This document shows, one piece after another, positions 7,669-16,284 of a stretch of 40,671 bases of DNA. Location of the stretch: NCBI GenBank assembly GCA_044230205.1, contig JBGARN010000023.1:1-40671 (forward strand), written 5' to 3'. The stretch comes from JAEUTH01 sp044230205 (GTDB lineage: Bacteria > Bacteroidota > Bacteroidia > AKYH767-A > OLB10). Numbering within the stretch: position 1 is the stretch's first letter; the number at the start of each line of letters is the position of its first letter. Both the position numbers and the translations under genes were made by a program. Below the pieces are notes generated by a model, which saw only the letters and a list, made by a program, of their open reading frames with translations, searched no databases and was not told where the DNA came from.

Positions 7669-9429
7669 TTATTGTTTAACCAGCTTTATTACTTCCAGTT
7701 TTTGACCTACAGCAATCTTTACAAAATAAACTCCGCTTGGCAATGATGAAACATTGATGGTTACCTCATTTTCATTTGTGTTTAATTTTGTAGTACTTAT
7801 CAAATTGCCAATTGCGTTATAAATCAAAACTTCATTTGTCTGTTCATCACGGTAATTGAAACTGATGTATAAAACATCTTTTACAGGATTAGGATAAATC
7901 ATCACATCATCTTCCGAATTCAGAAAATCATCAACAACCAACTTGCAGGTTAACGTATTAAAACTTTGTATAGTCGAAAAAGCCGATAATAAATCTGTTC
8001 CTACTGTATCACACACAGTTCTGACTTTCCATTTATACTGGTTACTGCAACTTAAATTATTAAGCACCATAAAATTCTTTGTTCCAGTTGTACTTTTTTT
8101 TGTCCAAACAGGGTCGCCTGTTTTTTTATAATAAACCTGGTAACGCACCACACCGGGTATCAAACTCCAGTTGAGCTTAGCCGATGTAGTTGTAATATTA
8201 CTAACTGATAAATTGATTGGAGTGTTGCACGGAATTACCGGTGGCGATTGTAACAACCTTGCTGTTGCACCACCAGTTACATAAACATTGTAATCAGTGC
8301 CTATGGTAAATGCCTGCGAATAACCGGTGCCGAAAATTACTGCCCATGCACCGGTACCGTTACTGTTTACTTTGCACATGCCCATGTTGGTCATAACACT
8401 TGCAGCAAGGTAAATGTTGTTATACTGATCCACTTTAAGCTGTGCATGCGATAAAAAATTATAAGTGCTATCGGCATTACCATTATACCAAAGCTGATTA
8501 CCACTTGTATCAGTTTTTAAAAATGCCGCCCCACCTGACCCAGGAATTGGATAGCCGCAAATAACAGGTTTATTGTCATTGCCAACTTCAACACGAAATG
8601 CTGAAATGTTATTGTAGTTTATCGACCATGTTAGTAAGCCATTAGGTGCAAGTTTTTTAATGGTGCTTCCTGTTCCGCCTGTGTAAATCCCATGAACAAT
8701 GTATGTGTTGCCAAATGCATCGCCTGCAAGATCACCGGCAGTTAAACTTTGTACGCCAGCCAGATTCCAGATATTATTACCGTTACGGTCAATTTTTGAA
8801 TAGCCCATAAAACTGCCGGTAATTGATTTGCCGGCTATTACAATATTACTGTCAGGTGTGAATTTAAAATTGAGGGCAGCACCAATGCCTGCATTATCAA
8901 AATACGACCATTGTGCAATTCCGCTGGAGTTAAACTTTTTAACTTTTGATACAAATCCATTCGGTCCGGTACCTAAACCCAGCACATAAATGCTATTGGC
9001 TTTATCTACAATGCATTTTTTAGTATATGAACCGTCAAAAGAAGATTCGTAGACCACGCGCCATAACAATGTGCCTGCAGGTGAAAACTTCATCAGTATG
9101 CTGGCTGCATTAACCGGGTTTGAATAGCCAGACATCAATGAGCCACTCACAATAACATTGCCTTGCATATCACATTCAACCCAGGTCGATTTTTCCCACT
9201 TGCTATTGTCTGTTTGATCATACTTAACTGTCCATTGAATTACTCCTGATGAATTTCGCTTGGTAACATATATATCTCCGGCCGGATTGTAATCGAAATA
9301 AGTGGTGTAAACATTATTATTGTTATCAGTTGCTATTCCTGTTTCGCCCACTATCTGAACCCAGTCCACCGAAACCTGTGCCATTAAAAATGCCGGCATT
9401 GAAAATAAAATCATTAATATTTTTTTCAT
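7669..9429 (-). CDS. T9SS-secreted protein with SBBP-like repeats and a fibronectin type III domain
   Basis: 586 aa. Signal peptide KKILMILFSMPAFLMAQ. Residues ~20-395 hold repeats of the form (F/Y)-x-S-x-G-x-x-x-W, for example KRNSSGVIQWTVKYD and KFSPAGTLLWRVVYE, probably a propeller-like array. Residues ~405-490 form a fibronectin III-like domain (INLSVSNITTTSAKLNWS ... VRYQVYYKK). The final ~75 residues (MIYPNPVKDVLYISF ... PSGVYFVKI ... KLVKQ) are a T9SS sorting domain. It starts 4 bp after the stop of the related gene at 9434-11719, so it is the second gene of a two-gene operon. Confidence 0.88.
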   Translation of the reverse strand: MKKILMILFSMPAFLMAQVSVDWVQIVGETGIATDNNNNVYTTYFDYNPAGDIYVTKRNSSGVIQWTVKYDQTDNSKWEKSTWVECDMQGNVIVSGSLMSGYSNPVNAASILMKFSPAGTLLWRVVYESSFDGSYTKKCIVDKANSIYVLGLGTGPNGFVSKVKKFNSSGIAQWSYFDNAGIGAALNFKFTPDSNIVIAGKSITGSFMGYSKIDRNGNNIWNLAGVQSLTAGDLAGDAFGNTYIVHGIYTGGTGSTIKKLAPNGLLTWSINYNNISAFRVEVGNDNKPVICGYPIPGSGGAAFLKTDTSGNQLWYNGNADSTYNFLSHAQLKVDQYNNIYLAASVMTNMGMCKVNSNGTGAWAVIFGTGYSQAFTIGTDYNVYVTGGATARLLQSPPVIPCNTPINLSVSNITTTSAKLNWSLIPGVVRYQVYYKKTGDPVWTKKSTTGTKNFMVLNNLSCSNQYKWKVRTVCDTVGTDLLSAFSTIQSFNTLTCKLVVDDFLNSEDDVMIYPNPVKDVLYISFNYRDEQTNEVLIYNAIGNLISTTKLNTNENEVTINVSSLPSGVYFVKIAVGQKLEVIKLVKQ

Positions 9430-9433
9430 CTAT

Positions 9434-11719
9434 CTATAGTTTTAAAAATTTAGTTTGAATAGTCTTAAGGTTGTTTGTTATGGTTATGAAATAAAGTCCG
9501 GCTTTAAGGTTGCTTACATCCAGCTTGTTTGCATAATTACCTACGCTGCCATGCATTAAAGATCTGCCTGTGCCATCAAAAATTTCAAATGAAGAATTAA
9601 GATCAAGCGATAAATCAAATATCAATTCATCATTAACAGGATTTGGAGATATTGTAAATTCAAATTCGTTTTCTGTATTTGAAATTGTTTCATCAGAAAA
9701 AATCTTTACAGTTTTACCCGGAGCAAAAGGTGTTACGATGTTTACTGAAAAATCTTCTGTTTGTCCGAAGCTGTATGATCCGCATGATGAAGGCAGGCTG
9801 TCGCGTTTCAGTATTACGCGCATTCGGGTAGCCCCGGTTAATGCATTGTTAGGAACCACAAATGAAACACTTAACCATCCTGTTGCAGTGGAATTTAACT
9901 GCCATACTAATTCTCCTGCATCATTAAAACTGTTATTATGATTGTAATCAATCCAGATACAGAAAAATTTATTGTTTACTCCACCCCCGCTTACATATCC
10001 TGTTTGCGTTGAGCCAATAGTAAGACTGGTGCTCAGATTAGTAAGATCGTAATAGCCATTAGCACCTGTGTAGCCAACCTGAATGGAACCAATCCATACA
10101 AGACCCAATGCATCCTGCGATGTGCTTATGCCGCCACTGGTGCAATATCCGGCACCGGTTGTATTAAATGTTTGTGTTGCATTATATCCTGATGGGCCAC
10201 TTGTACAAATTGCTTCAACGCTGTAATTGTATGGTGTACCACCTGTGAGATTGGTGAGTGTATAGTTTGTAGTATTGGTTGAAATTGTAGTCCAAATTGA
10301 TGCTGTTGAAGTTTTATAGCGAAGATGATAAAGATAAGCGCCACTCACTGCAGGCCATGAAATGCTTGCACTGTTTGAAGTGATGTTAGATACTGTTACG
10401 GCAGCAGGAACACCACAACTTCCTGTACCGTTATAATCAAGATAATGTGTTACTGTCATTGATGAATAGCCAAGCACATACAAACTGCTGTCTTTTGCAA
10501 GTGTTGCAGCTATTCCAATTCCTCCATAATTGTATGCACTTGTGTCAAGCCATTGCATTATTCCTGCACTGTTATACTTAATCACTACATAACTTAAATT
10601 TGAAAGCATTCCTCCGGAAGGTGGTGGACCGCCCTGGCCACAAACAAAAACATCACCGTTATTTTTTGCAGTAATCCATCTTGGTCGCTCATCGTTGTAT
10701 GTTGTTTGATTGTAGCGAACATCCCACAATTTTATACCGTTTGTTTTAATCTGAAAAGTTATCCAGTCAAGATATGATCCATTAAGTGTTCCATATCCGA
10801 TAACAGAAATCTTCCCGCCAACCAGGGTCATTCGAGTTGAAAGTTCTGTTCCGCCAAAGTCATATTTAAAAGTCGCTAGCAAACTGCCGGACGAATTAAA
10901 TTTATGTATAACAATATCCTGACCGCTTGTAGGTGAAACAAGGTTGGGGTATGATGTAAGAATATATGAATTGCCATTCCCGTCTATCTCTGCATCAGTT
11001 GATGAGAAACCGGTGCGCAAATCGCTCCACAAATAATTTCCTGCAGTATCAAAAGCAACCGTTGCAAGATTCTGGTTGTAGGATGCAGTTCCTGTAAGCA
11101 CCAGTTTATTTCCTTTTAAACGCATACCTGTAAAACCATGTATGGATGAAAAATTATGCGTTACATTAAAGAGTATTGTCCCGCTGCTGTTCAGTTTAAT
11201 CAGAACAAAACCGGAAGGGCTTGTTCCTGCAGTACCGATATATAAATTATTTTTTGAATCAATTTCGCTGCGAAGGTTAAATGCAAGTCCGGTTGAACTA
11301 CCTACTACATACGATAGCGCTATGTTTCGTTTCCACTTTTTATTTCCTGATGCATCATATTTAATAATAACCACTGCATTGGGATATTCCCAGTTTGATC
11401 CGATGGAATAGCGATAGCCTACAACATATATGTTGTTTTTCTTATCCACATTAACCCAGCCTGGTTTTTCATAATTGGAATTGATGCCGGTAGTATCACT
11501 CTTTTCCCACATCAGGTTTCCAAACTTATCATACTTGCGTGTATAGATAGATGATGTTGCAGTAAAACCCGTAACAATTACATTATCGGAACTATCGCGT
11601 GCAATCATAGTTCCTGATTTATAATACGTGTCAGCCGGTTTACTCCAGTCAACAGAATAAGTTGCAAACAAATGGTGCGATGAGATCAATAAAATAACTA
11701 CTGTGATTATTTTTTTCAT
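9434..11719 (-). CDS. T9SS-secreted protein with SBBP-like repeats, FN3 and GEVED domains
   Basis: 761 aa. Signal peptide KKIITVVILLISSHHLFA. Residues ~20-420 are SBBP-like repeats (KYDKFGNLMWEK, KYDASGNKKWKR). Residues ~425-510 are fibronectin III-like (VSNITSNSASISWPAVSGAY). Residues ~520-655 resemble a GEVED adhesion-type domain (WIDYNHNNSFNDAGELVW ... GATRMRVILKRD ... SFGQTEDFSV). The C-terminal ~75 residues (ISPNPVNDELIFDLS ... AGLYFITI ... TKFLKL) are a T9SS sorting domain. First gene of the operon with 7669-9429. The similar architecture of the two suggests duplication with loss or gain of GEVED. Predicted cell-surface protein; ligand unknown. Confidence 0.88.
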   Translation of the reverse strand: MKKIITVVILLISSHHLFATYSVDWSKPADTYYKSGTMIARDSSDNVIVTGFTATSSIYTRKYDKFGNLMWEKSDTTGINSNYEKPGWVNVDKKNNIYVVGYRYSIGSNWEYPNAVVIIKYDASGNKKWKRNIALSYVVGSSTGLAFNLRSEIDSKNNLYIGTAGTSPSGFVLIKLNSSGTILFNVTHNFSSIHGFTGMRLKGNKLVLTGTASYNQNLATVAFDTAGNYLWSDLRTGFSSTDAEIDGNGNSYILTSYPNLVSPTSGQDIVIHKFNSSGSLLATFKYDFGGTELSTRMTLVGGKISVIGYGTLNGSYLDWITFQIKTNGIKLWDVRYNQTTYNDERPRWITAKNNGDVFVCGQGGPPPSGGMLSNLSYVVIKYNSAGIMQWLDTSAYNYGGIGIAATLAKDSSLYVLGYSSMTVTHYLDYNGTGSCGVPAAVTVSNITSNSASISWPAVSGAYLYHLRYKTSTASIWTTISTNTTNYTLTNLTGGTPYNYSVEAICTSGPSGYNATQTFNTTGAGYCTSGGISTSQDALGLVWIGSIQVGYTGANGYYDLTNLSTSLTIGSTQTGYVSGGGVNNKFFCIWIDYNHNNSFNDAGELVWQLNSTATGWLSVSFVVPNNALTGATRMRVILKRDSLPSSCGSYSFGQTEDFSVNIVTPFAPGKTVKIFSDETISNTENEFEFTISPNPVNDELIFDLSLDLNSSFEIFDGTGRSLMHGSVGNYANKLDVSNLKAGLYFITITNNLKTIQTKFLKL

Positions 11720-12079
11720 AGTGACGATTAATTTTAAAAGCCGGTGAAGCTTTTGTTTTAATGTTAATGGATGTTCCTTTTTAATTAGGCTAAAGGTCCG
11801 TACCGAAAAGGAGTTGCCCTATGATAAATGTCATAACATGTTTTATTAGGTTATAGCTGATCTATTGGGTCAATTTCTAGATTTAGCTAACTGTGGTTTA
11901 GCAAACCAGATTACTTTAAATTACAATTCCATTACAATTGGCGGGATTGACATTGCAACTTTTGGCTGATCATTTGCACATACAAGCATAGGGGTAAATT
12001 ATAGTTTTAAAACCAACCCGTTTTCATTTTAGGAACCAGGGGTAAAAGTTAAAAATGAAAAGCATGAAAATCATTTTTT
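11720..12079. other. Gene-free divergent region, candidate small-RNA locus
   Basis: About 360 bp without a credible protein gene. It must hold the minus-strand promoter and leader of the T9SS operon. It also has an inverted repeat at 11894-11908, and a plus-strand terminator follows at 12080 although no plus-strand gene precedes it. The only plus ORF near the end is MKSMKIIF (12054-12080), whose stop codon overlaps the terminator stem. Confidence 0.4.
11894..11908. repeat. Inverted repeat TGGTTT-AGC-AAACCA
   Basis: A perfect 6-bp inverted repeat around a 3-nt spacer, with flanking TAACTG / CAGATTA that extends the pairing imperfectly. It could be a regulator site for the minus-strand T9SS operon, whose start is ~175 bp away, or an RNA hairpin. 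Confidence 0.35.
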
Positions 12080-12082
12080 AAC
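12048..12082 (+). other. Hairpin directly abutting the terminator
   Basis: GTTAAAAATGA (12048-12058) can pair with TCATTTTTTAAC (12071-12082), with one bulged A/T. The 3' arm shares its last AAC with the first bases of the terminator stem at 12080, so the two hairpins compete at their junction. Confidence 0.4.
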
Positions 12083-12111
12083 CGGGCACAATTCAAGCCC
12101 GGTTTTTTTTT
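12080..12111 (+). terminator. Orphan intrinsic terminator
   Basis: AACCGGGC (12080-12087) pairs with GCCCGGTT (12097-12104), followed by a run of nine T to 12111. There is no upstream plus-strand coding gene back to the divergent start at 11719, so the transcript it ends is not a recognised mRNA. Confidence 0.85.
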
Positions 12112-12124
12112 GGTAGTCTGGCAA

Positions 12125-12154
12125 TTGTATTTTATCGATGACAAATTACCTTTG
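12125..12154 (+). promoter_or_regulatory. Bacteroidota-type promoter of the DUF4920 gene
   Basis: TTG (12125-12127), 19-nt spacer, TACCTTTG (12147-12154). The predicted start at ~12161 gives a 14-nt leader to ATG 12175. Confidence 0.65.
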
Positions 12155-12174
12155 CAGAAAATAAACTATTGAAA

Positions 12175-12666
12175 ATGAAAGTGAAACAATTAGTAATTGT
12201 ATTGATTTTTATTGCATTAGCAGCCTGCAGTCCAAAATCAGACCAGGAATCGGGTGAAAAACGAACTGCATCTGCTGATAGTGTATATGGCGCCAAGATT
12301 GACGACAAAGGCGCTATTACTATGCCTGAACTTTTAAAACAAATGGAAGGCAAGAGCATGCTTGAGAATGTAAAAGTTACAGCCACCATTACCGAAGTAT
12401 GCCAGGAAATGGGCTGCTGGATGCATGTGGATCGGGGTGACAGTAGCACCATGTTTGTGAAAATGAAAGATCACGAGTTTTTTGTTCCTAAAGATGCCGC
12501 AGGACGTACTGCAATATTCAGCGGAACAGCCAAATTAGATACCATTAGTGTTGAGGAACTGCGTCACTATGCCGAAGATGCCAAAAAACCTCAGGAAGAA
12601 ATTGATAAAATTACCCAGCCTAAGTTTGAAGTCAACTTCATTGCTGCCGGGGTGATTATTAAATAA
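12175..12666 (+). CDS. DUF4920 domain lipoprotein
   Basis: 163 aa from ATG 12175 (an in-frame TTG at 12169 is rejected). The N-terminus is a lipoprotein signal with lipobox LAAC after KVKQLVIVLIFIA, so the mature protein should be membrane-anchored. The core VYGAKIDDKGAITMPELL ... VTATITEVCQEMGCWMHV ... FVKMKDHEFFVP ... FSGTA matches the DUF4920 family of Bacteroidota, an OB-like fold with a conserved CxxxGCW motif that suggests metal or redox binding (not established). It has its own promoter; the HMG-CoA lyase gene follows 65 bp later on the same strand. Confidence 0.85.
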   Translation: MKVKQLVIVLIFIALAACSPKSDQESGEKRTASADSVYGAKIDDKGAITMPELLKQMEGKSMLENVKVTATITEVCQEMGCWMHVDRGDSSTMFVKMKDHEFFVPKDAAGRTAIFSGTAKLDTISVEELRHYAEDAKKPQEEIDKITQPKFEVNFIAAGVIIK

Positions 12667-12731
12667 CTACACCTAATTATATATGGTATCAGCAAGAACT
12701 TTTTTCAGTTAATTGCTTTGAACAAACTCCG

Positions 12732-13577
12732 ATGAAGATAATAGAATGTCCGCGCGATGCCATGCAAGGTTTGCATCAGTTTATAGAAACTGAAACCAAG
12801 GTTAATTACATCAACCAGCTATTAAAAGTTGGCTTTGATACTATTGATTTTGGAAGTTTTGTATCTCCAAAAGCCATTCCGCAACTTCGCGATACTGCAC
12901 AAGTGGTAAAACAACTTGATTTAAGTAATACTTCAACAAAACTGCTGGCCATAGTAGCCAACTTTCGCGGAGCACAAGATGCCGCATCCTTTGAAGAAAT
13001 TACCTACCTCGGGTTTCCATTTTCTATCTCTGAAACATTTCAGCAGCGAAACACTAATTCATCAATAACCGCTTCATTAGCTACGGTTGAACAGCTTCAA
13101 AATCTTTGCATTCAAAAGAATAAATTACCTGTAATTTATATTTCAATGGGATTTGGTAATCCTTATGGAGATGAGTGGAATACCGACATTGTTATGCATT
13201 GGGTAAGCAAAATGGTTGAAATGCAGATAAAAATTATTTCAATTGCCGACACTGTTGGTGTGGCTAAAGAAAATGATATCGCCTCAGTATTTCAGAAACT
13301 TACCCTTCAGTTTGGTGATACTGAATTTGGCGCCCATCTTCACTGCAGGCCCGATAACTGGAGGTTAAAGTTAGATGCCGCTCTTGGTAACGGGTGCAGG
13401 CGCTTTGATTCAGCGCTAAAAGGATTTGGAGGCTGCCCGTTTGCGGAAGATGATCTTGTAGGCAACCTTGCCACTGAAAACCTGGTTGCTTACCTTGAAG
13501 AAAAAGAAATACAAACTAATATTAATAATGAAGCTTTTGACATGGCTTTATTACAAGCCGCTAAAGTTTTTAGCTAA
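12732..13577 (+). CDS. mvaB: Hydroxymethylglutaryl-CoA lyase
   Basis: 281 aa, slightly shorter than the usual ~300. It cleaves HMG-CoA to acetyl-CoA and acetoacetate in leucine or ketone-body breakdown. It shows the DRE-TIM (HMGL-like) features: ECPRDAMQG (catalytic R8-D9), FGSFVSPKAIPQL, the STDTVG-type strand IADTVGVA, metal His pair GAHLHCR, and the C-terminal signature SALKGFGGCPFAEDDLVGN with the loop Cys. The start at 12732 gives a normal compact N-terminus. No other leucine-degradation gene is adjacent. Confidence 0.9.
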   Translation: MKIIECPRDAMQGLHQFIETETKVNYINQLLKVGFDTIDFGSFVSPKAIPQLRDTAQVVKQLDLSNTSTKLLAIVANFRGAQDAASFEEITYLGFPFSISETFQQRNTNSSITASLATVEQLQNLCIQKNKLPVIYISMGFGNPYGDEWNTDIVMHWVSKMVEMQIKIISIADTVGVAKENDIASVFQKLTLQFGDTEFGAHLHCRPDNWRLKLDAALGNGCRRFDSALKGFGGCPFAEDDLVGNLATENLVAYLEEKEIQTNINNEAFDMALLQAAKVFS

Positions 13578-13635
13578 CTTATTAAAGTTCATCACTACTA
13601 CAAATAAGTTTTTCATTTTTTCGTTTAGTTTCGCA

Positions 13636-13654
13636 AACTGTTTGGCAAACAGTT
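13636..13654. promoter_or_regulatory. 19-bp palindrome, operator-like or weak terminator
   Basis: AACTGTTTG and CAAACAGTT are perfect inverted halves around a single G. An overlapping repeat AGTTT-CGC-AAACT (13627-13639) precedes it. It lies 58 bp after the mvaB stop and 120 bp before the coiled-coil gene; there is no clean T-run (CTTATATTT follows). Confidence 0.45.
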
Positions 13655-13774
13655 CTTATATTTAACCACGGCCTTGAGTTTATAATGCAGCATTTATGAA
13701 AATAGCATAAATTATGCATCACTAATTGACGGTAGATAAAAATCAGATTAAAATTAAAGATACAGGGATTGATT

Positions 13775-16079
13775 ATGAATAAATGGAAAACAGGTAGTCT
13801 GTTGTGGGTAGTAGTAATGCTGTTATTCAGCTTTAAAGTTTCGGTGGCTCAGCAGAAGGGCTCTCTTGAAGTTTTTTGTTGACAAAATTGTAACCTCATC
13901 AGGAGGTAAGTTCATTCTTAATCTCGATCTCAATTCTCAGTACACGCTTGCATTCGTTAAAACAGGAACCGTTTCTAAAAGTGTTTTAGTAGATACCAAG
14001 GTGCCTGCAGCTGCAGTTGCCACATTATTTTCCTTCAAATTTAAAATCGACTTGTTTAAAAAAGTTGAAGGTGTAGCAGATGCTGATGTTCTTGATAAGC
14101 CGGTAGCAAAAATCGGCTACAGTGATTTGTATGAAGATTTTGACTATGATCAAAAATACAGTGCCGCACGCAAAGCTGAACTTGAAGCTTTGAAAAAAGA
14201 TTATGCTACACGCGAAATAGAACTTGCTAAAATTAAACAGGCAGAACTGGAGCAGGCACGCAAAGATTCCATCAGCAATGCAAAAGCACTTGCTGCAGCA
14301 AAGGCAGCCGAGGCGGCTCGAATTGCTGCTATTGAAAAAGCACAGCACGATAGTATAGCTGCCGCAGAAGCTGCTGCAAAAAAAGCGGAAGAAACACGAA
14401 TAGCCGCTGCTGCTGCTGCTAAGAAAGCAGAAGAAGATTCATTACGAAAAGTGCAGCTTGAGCTTGAGCGCATAAGGTTACAAGCTGAAGCCAAAATACG
14501 TGCTGATTCACTGGCAAAAGCAAAAATGTTAGCCGATTCACTCGCCAAAGCTGAAGCAGAAGAGCGTGCAAGAGTTGCAGCAATTGAAAAAGCCAGAAAA
14601 GATTCTTTGGATAAAGCACAGGCTGAGGCCGAAAAATTAGAACGGGCAAGGCTTGCAGCTCTGGAAAAAGCTCGACAGGATTCTATTGCCAAAGCTGAAA
14701 GTGACCGAATTGCAGCCGAAAAGGCTGCTGCAGCAGAACGAGCTCGCTTAGCAACACTGGAAAAAGCAAGGCAGGATTCGATAGCTAAAGCAGAAGCGGC
14801 AGAACGCGTGCGGCTTGCAGCACTGGAAAAAGCAAGAAAAGATTCTATTGATAAAGCAGAAGCTGCTGCTGCTGCTGCCGAAAAAATTCGTTTAGCCAAT
14901 GAAGCTAAAGCACGGCAGGATTCAATAGCAAAAGCGGAGGCTGCTGCTGCATTAAAAGCTAAAGCCGATGCTGAAGAACGCGCTAGATTAGCTACACTTG
15001 AGAAAGCAAGGCAGGATTCGATAGCGAAGGCAGAAGCTGCTGCTGCAGAAGCAGAAAAAATTCGCCTGGCCAAACTTGAACAGGCTCGTAAAGATTCAAT
15101 TGCTAAAGCTGAAGCTGCATTTGCTGCTGCTGAAAAAATCAGGTTGGCTAATTTAGAAAAGGCTCGACAGGATTCAGTTGCAAAAGCAGAAGCTGCTGCG
15201 GCTGCAGCTGAAAAATTACGGATTGCAACACTTGAAAAAATAAGGCAGGATTCACTTGCTAAAGCTGAAGCAGCTGCCGCAGCAGCTGAAAAAGCCCGTC
15301 TTGCAGCATTGGCTAAGGCCCGACAGGATTCGATTGCACAGGCAAATGCACTTGCTGAAGCAAAAGCTAAAGCTGACAAAGAAGAAAAAATAAAATTAGC
15401 TGCGATTGAAAAAGCAAAACAAGATTCGATTGCTAAAGCAGAAGCTGATCGTTTAGCTGCTGAGAAAGCTGCTGCCATAGAAAAAACACGACTGGCAAAA
15501 CTTGAACAGGCTAAAAAAGATTCTATAGCCAAAGCTGAAGCTGCTGCTGCGCTTGCATTAAAACTAAAACAGCAGGCTGATGCTAAAGCTTTGGCGGATG
15601 CAACAGCTAAAGCAAAAGCAGATTCAATTGAACGTGCAAAAGCTCAGAAGAAAGTTGAAATTACAGATCCAAACGCATTAGCCGAATTGAAAGCAAAGCA
15701 GGAAGCTGCCGAAAAAAGCAGGGCTGATTCCCTGGCATTGATTAAGCAACGCGAGACTGAGGAACTAGCATTAATGAATAAATCAAAAACACAAGCGCTT
15801 TCAGCTTCTGAACAAAAACGCTTACAGGATTTGCAGCAAATGAAAGCAGCAGCAAGTAAAACTTTTCAACGTAGTGATGAAGTAATACGTATGGATGAGG
15901 AAACCAAACAGGAAGGGAATAAAACGACTTATGTTACTAAAGTTGTAAGAAAGGATTTTACAGATGTGTATCAGCGTGTAGTTTACAGTTATGCTACATA
16001 TTATTTTAAGAATGATAAGAGCATTTCAGAAAGTCTTTATACACAAGATCTGAAAAGTGCAAAAGGTCAATTAAAATAA
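13775..16079 (+). CDS. Secreted Ala/Lys/Glu-rich coiled-coil protein, apparent frameshift after the signal peptide
   Basis: The start is at ATG 13775: MNKWKTGSLLWVVVMLLFSF followed by KVSVAQQKGSLEVF is a clear signal peptide, but that frame stops at 13880. The downstream frame begins at the same point and continues to 16079 (VDKIVTSSGGKFILNL, then a ~110-residue beta domain ending PVAKIGYSDLYEDFDYDQ). Removing one T from the six-T run at 13872-13877 fuses the two. A Bacteroidota family with this globular N-terminus precedes a long helical tail here: ~500 residues of repeats built on KARQDSIAKAEAAA, predicted as a very long coiled coil. The ~60-residue C-terminus has another folded segment (YVTKVVRKDFTDVYQRVVYS). 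Probably periplasmic or envelope-associated; function unknown. A terminator follows at 16113. Confidence 0.75.
14220..15660 (+). repeat. Degenerate tandem repeat encoding KAxxDSIAKAEAAA units
   Basis: More than 18 copies of a ~20-25-residue unit, (E/A)KAR(Q/K)DSIAKAEAAAAAAEK(I/A)RLA, vary mainly in the length of the Ala run. Codon-level recurrences such as AAAGCAAGGCAGGATTCGAT appear at several sites (for example near 14762 and 15003), which suggests expansion by unequal recombination or slippage. Confidence 0.8.
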
Positions 16080-16112
16080 ATGTTGACTTCGTACTAAAAT
16101 ATGATTGGAAAA

Positions 16113-16139
16113 AAAACGCCTCTTATTGGAGGCGTTTTC
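16113..16139. terminator. Intrinsic terminator
   Basis: AAAACGCCTC (16113-16122) pairs with GGAGGCGTTTT (16128-16138) and T-rich DNA follows. It lies 34 bp after the coiled-coil protein stop. Confidence 0.8.
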
Positions 16140-16284
16140 TTGACTGCAAAAATAAAAAAGTAATTGCTTACGATAGTCAATTAATGTATACATTTTAAAA
16201 ATTAATGAATTGAAATCATCAATTAAGAAGTTTAAAAAAATAAAACACTAAACAATCCCAATCAAAATCTCCCTATAATAACAA

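Noticed and set aside
9570..9941. 123-codon plus ORF inside the T9SS gene
   Set aside because: Antisense to the GEVED and sorting region of a clear minus-strand gene.
14201..15532. 443-codon minus-strand ORF of Ala/Ser-rich composition
   Set aside because: It is the antisense of the repetitive coiled-coil gene; its long frame follows from repeated Ala/Lys/Asp codons.
14220..15660. CRISPR-like array from regularly spaced repeats
   Set aside because: The repeat is in frame, codes for a coiled coil and has no unique spacers.
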